Positions 62,773 through 64,000 of a stretch of 64,000 bases of DNA are shown here, one piece after another. Location: the NCBI GenBank assembly GCA_003574685.1, contig QOCQ01000007.1, positions 124,001-188,000 on the forward strand, read 5' to 3'. Source of the DNA: Rhodospirillaceae bacterium SYSU D60007. Its GTDB lineage: Bacteria > Pseudomonadota > Alphaproteobacteria > Reyranellales > Reyranellaceae. A program made the translations under genes and the position numbers. Each line of letters starts with the position of its first letter. The stretch's first letter is position 1. Under the pieces are notes generated by a model, which saw nothing but the letters and a program-made list of their open reading frames with translations, made no database searches and was not told where the DNA came from.

Positions 62773-63996
62773 CTAGGCGCCTTCGTTGGACATCACCTCA
62801 CCGAACAGCTTCCAGGTTTCGCCCTCGAAACGGGCGAGGCGCACCGACTGGATAGGGTAGAAGTCGGTGGCGCTGGTGTTGACGGTGATGTTCGGCAGCA
62901 GCATCGGCACCACCAGCTTCTTGAGGCTGGCCGCCTGCTTCATCAGGTTGCCGCGGGTCAAATCGTTGCCGCACTGCTCCAGCGTCTTGTGCATGGTGTA
63001 GGCGACAGCGTAGGCGTAGATATTGCCGCCGTCATCAGGATTGGCGCCGGGGTTGTACTTGGCCATCCACGCGCGCCATGCCTTCATGTCCTCCGATGAA
63101 TCCCACTGCTTGTCGGTGGAGTCCTTCAGATAGAAGGCGCTGATGATGCCCTGGCTGTTCTCGAAACCGGCCGGCTTCATCACGGCAGCCACCGAAATCG
63201 AGACGTTGTTCAGATAGTGCGCCGGCTTCCAGCCGATCTCGGCCGTCTTGCGGATCGCCTGTGCGGCGAATTTCGGGGTGGTGATGTTGAAGAAGATGTT
63301 GGCGTTGGAGTCCTTGAGCTGGATGACCTGCGAGTCGACCGTGGGATCGGTCACCTCGTAGGTGACGTGCTTGACGATCTTGTCGACGTTCTTGCCCAGC
63401 CCGTCGCGCAGGCCCTCGTAATAGTCCTTGCCGTAGTCGTCGTTCTGCATCAGCACGGCGATCTTCGGATCCTTGACATGCTCCAGCATGTGCTTGGCGT
63501 AGATCACCGCCTCGGTGTGGTAGTCGGGCTGCCAGCCCATCGTCCACGGATACTCCTTGGGATTGCCCCACTTGGAAGCGCCGGTGGCGAGGAACAGGTG
63601 CGGCACCTTGCGGGCGTTCATGTATTTGTGAATCGCGGTGTTGGTGGGTGTGCCCAGCGTGTTGAACAGCGCCAGCACCTTCTCCTGCTCGACGAGCTGG
63701 CGCACCACTTCCACCGTCTTGGGCGGGCTGTAGCCGTCATCGCGCGAGATGAAGGTCACCTTGCGGCCGTTGATGCCGCCCTTGTCGTTGACCATCTTCC
63801 AGTAGGCCTCGATGGCCTTGCCAATCACACCGTAGGCCGACGCCGGACCGCTATAGGGATTGGTGTGGCCGAGCTTGATCTCGGTATCGCTGGCGCCGAC
63901 GTCGTACTTGCCCTTCTGCGCAATGGCCGTCCCGGACGCCAGGGTAGCCGCCGCTACCGACGCACTACCTACAAAACCACGCCGCGTGATGCTCAT
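62773..63996 (-). CDS. ABC transporter substrate-binding protein, branched-chain amino acid type 3
   Basis: First of the three tandem receptors in transcription order, 407 residues. MSITRRGFVGSASVAAATLASGTAIAQ is a Tat-type signal (ITRRGFVG). Landmarks match the type 2 protein almost word for word (KLGHTNPYSGPASAYGVIGKAIEAYWKMVNDKGGINGRKVTFISRDDGY, NDDYGKDYYEGLRDGLG, VTDPTVDSQVIQLKDSNANIFFNITTPKFAAQAIRK). The start lies 5 bases from the window edge, so the promoter is outside. The ligand may be an amino acid, amide or aromatic acid. Confidence 0.9.
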   Translation of the reverse strand: MSITRRGFVGSASVAAATLASGTAIAQKGKYDVGASDTEIKLGHTNPYSGPASAYGVIGKAIEAYWKMVNDKGGINGRKVTFISRDDGYSPPKTVEVVRQLVEQEKVLALFNTLGTPTNTAIHKYMNARKVPHLFLATGASKWGNPKEYPWTMGWQPDYHTEAVIYAKHMLEHVKDPKIAVLMQNDDYGKDYYEGLRDGLGKNVDKIVKHVTYEVTDPTVDSQVIQLKDSNANIFFNITTPKFAAQAIRKTAEIGWKPAHYLNNVSISVAAVMKPAGFENSQGIISAFYLKDSTDKQWDSSEDMKAWRAWMAKYNPGANPDDGGNIYAYAVAYTMHKTLEQCGNDLTRGNLMKQAASLKKLVVPMLLPNITVNTSATDFYPIQSVRLARFEGETWKLFGEVMSNEGA

Positions 63997-64000
63997 GGTC

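Overview
The window is high-GC, tightly packed bacterial chromosome. The gene set and order (ruvC-ruvA-ruvB behind yebC; zapA next to 5-formyltetrahydrofolate cyclo-ligase; tkt-gap-fba; many ABC/TRAP solute receptors, CoA-transferases and acyl-CoA enzymes) fit an alphaproteobacterium, probably a Rhodospirillales/Reyranella-like soil or water heterotroph. That placement is inferred from gene content, not from a marker search. No prophage, CRISPR array, intact insertion sequence or rRNA operon was seen.

Layout. 1-9 kb: conserved housekeeping block on the minus strand (coiled-coil protein, zapA, a probable 6S RNA, 5-FCL, YmdB-type phosphoesterase, yebC, ruvC, ruvA, ruvB). It is broken up by accessory genes: a Rieske oxygenase, an amidohydrolase and a DJ-1/PfpI protein. 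9-20 kb: central metabolism (tkt, gap, class I fba, thiE), an allantoinase-like puuE, smpB, dapA and a large lytic transglycosylase. 20-25.7 kb: 2OG-oxygenase, TauE/SafE exporter, two tandem glycine-zipper lipoproteins, a PA14 protein, TetR, a phosphotransferase and a cupin. 25.7-32 kb: two TAXI receptors with one fused TRAP permease, then a CoA-transferase. 32-39 kb: acyl-CoA synthetase, rhodanese, persulfide dioxygenase-rhodanese fusion, and an aminotransferase/PRiA4-ORF3/succinate-semialdehyde dehydrogenase run. 39-47.5 kb: tRNA-Val, N-formylglutamate amidohydrolase, a probable small RNA, two MlrC (M81) peptidases, a Phd/VapC toxin-antitoxin pair and a D-aminoacylase; the theme is amidated or N-acylated peptide and amino-acid breakdown. 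47.9-53.5 kb: a minus-strand signalling cassette with a cyclase-FHA protein, two exported transglutaminase-like proteins and a transmembrane Ser/Thr kinase with a very long Glu/Arg coiled coil. 53.5-59.8 kb: fatty-acid enzymes, P450, glutathione reductase and an EF-hand protein. 60-64 kb: three tandem branched-chain-amino-acid-type ABC receptors, with no permease in the window.

The most distinctive points are: the kinase/FHA-cyclase/transglutaminase-like cassette; an approximately 99-nt small RNA candidate at 41.1-41.2 kb with promoter, anti-Shine-Dalgarno loop and terminator; a relatively AT-rich structured non-coding block at 3.46-3.85 kb ending in tandem terminators; and a REP/RAYT relic at 45.35-45.59 kb whose palindromes recur elsewhere in the window.

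Start codons were often moved downstream from the longest open frame to fit ribosome-binding sites or the family N-terminus; this is stated per gene. Very long antisense frames are common because of the GC-rich codon bias and were not annotated.
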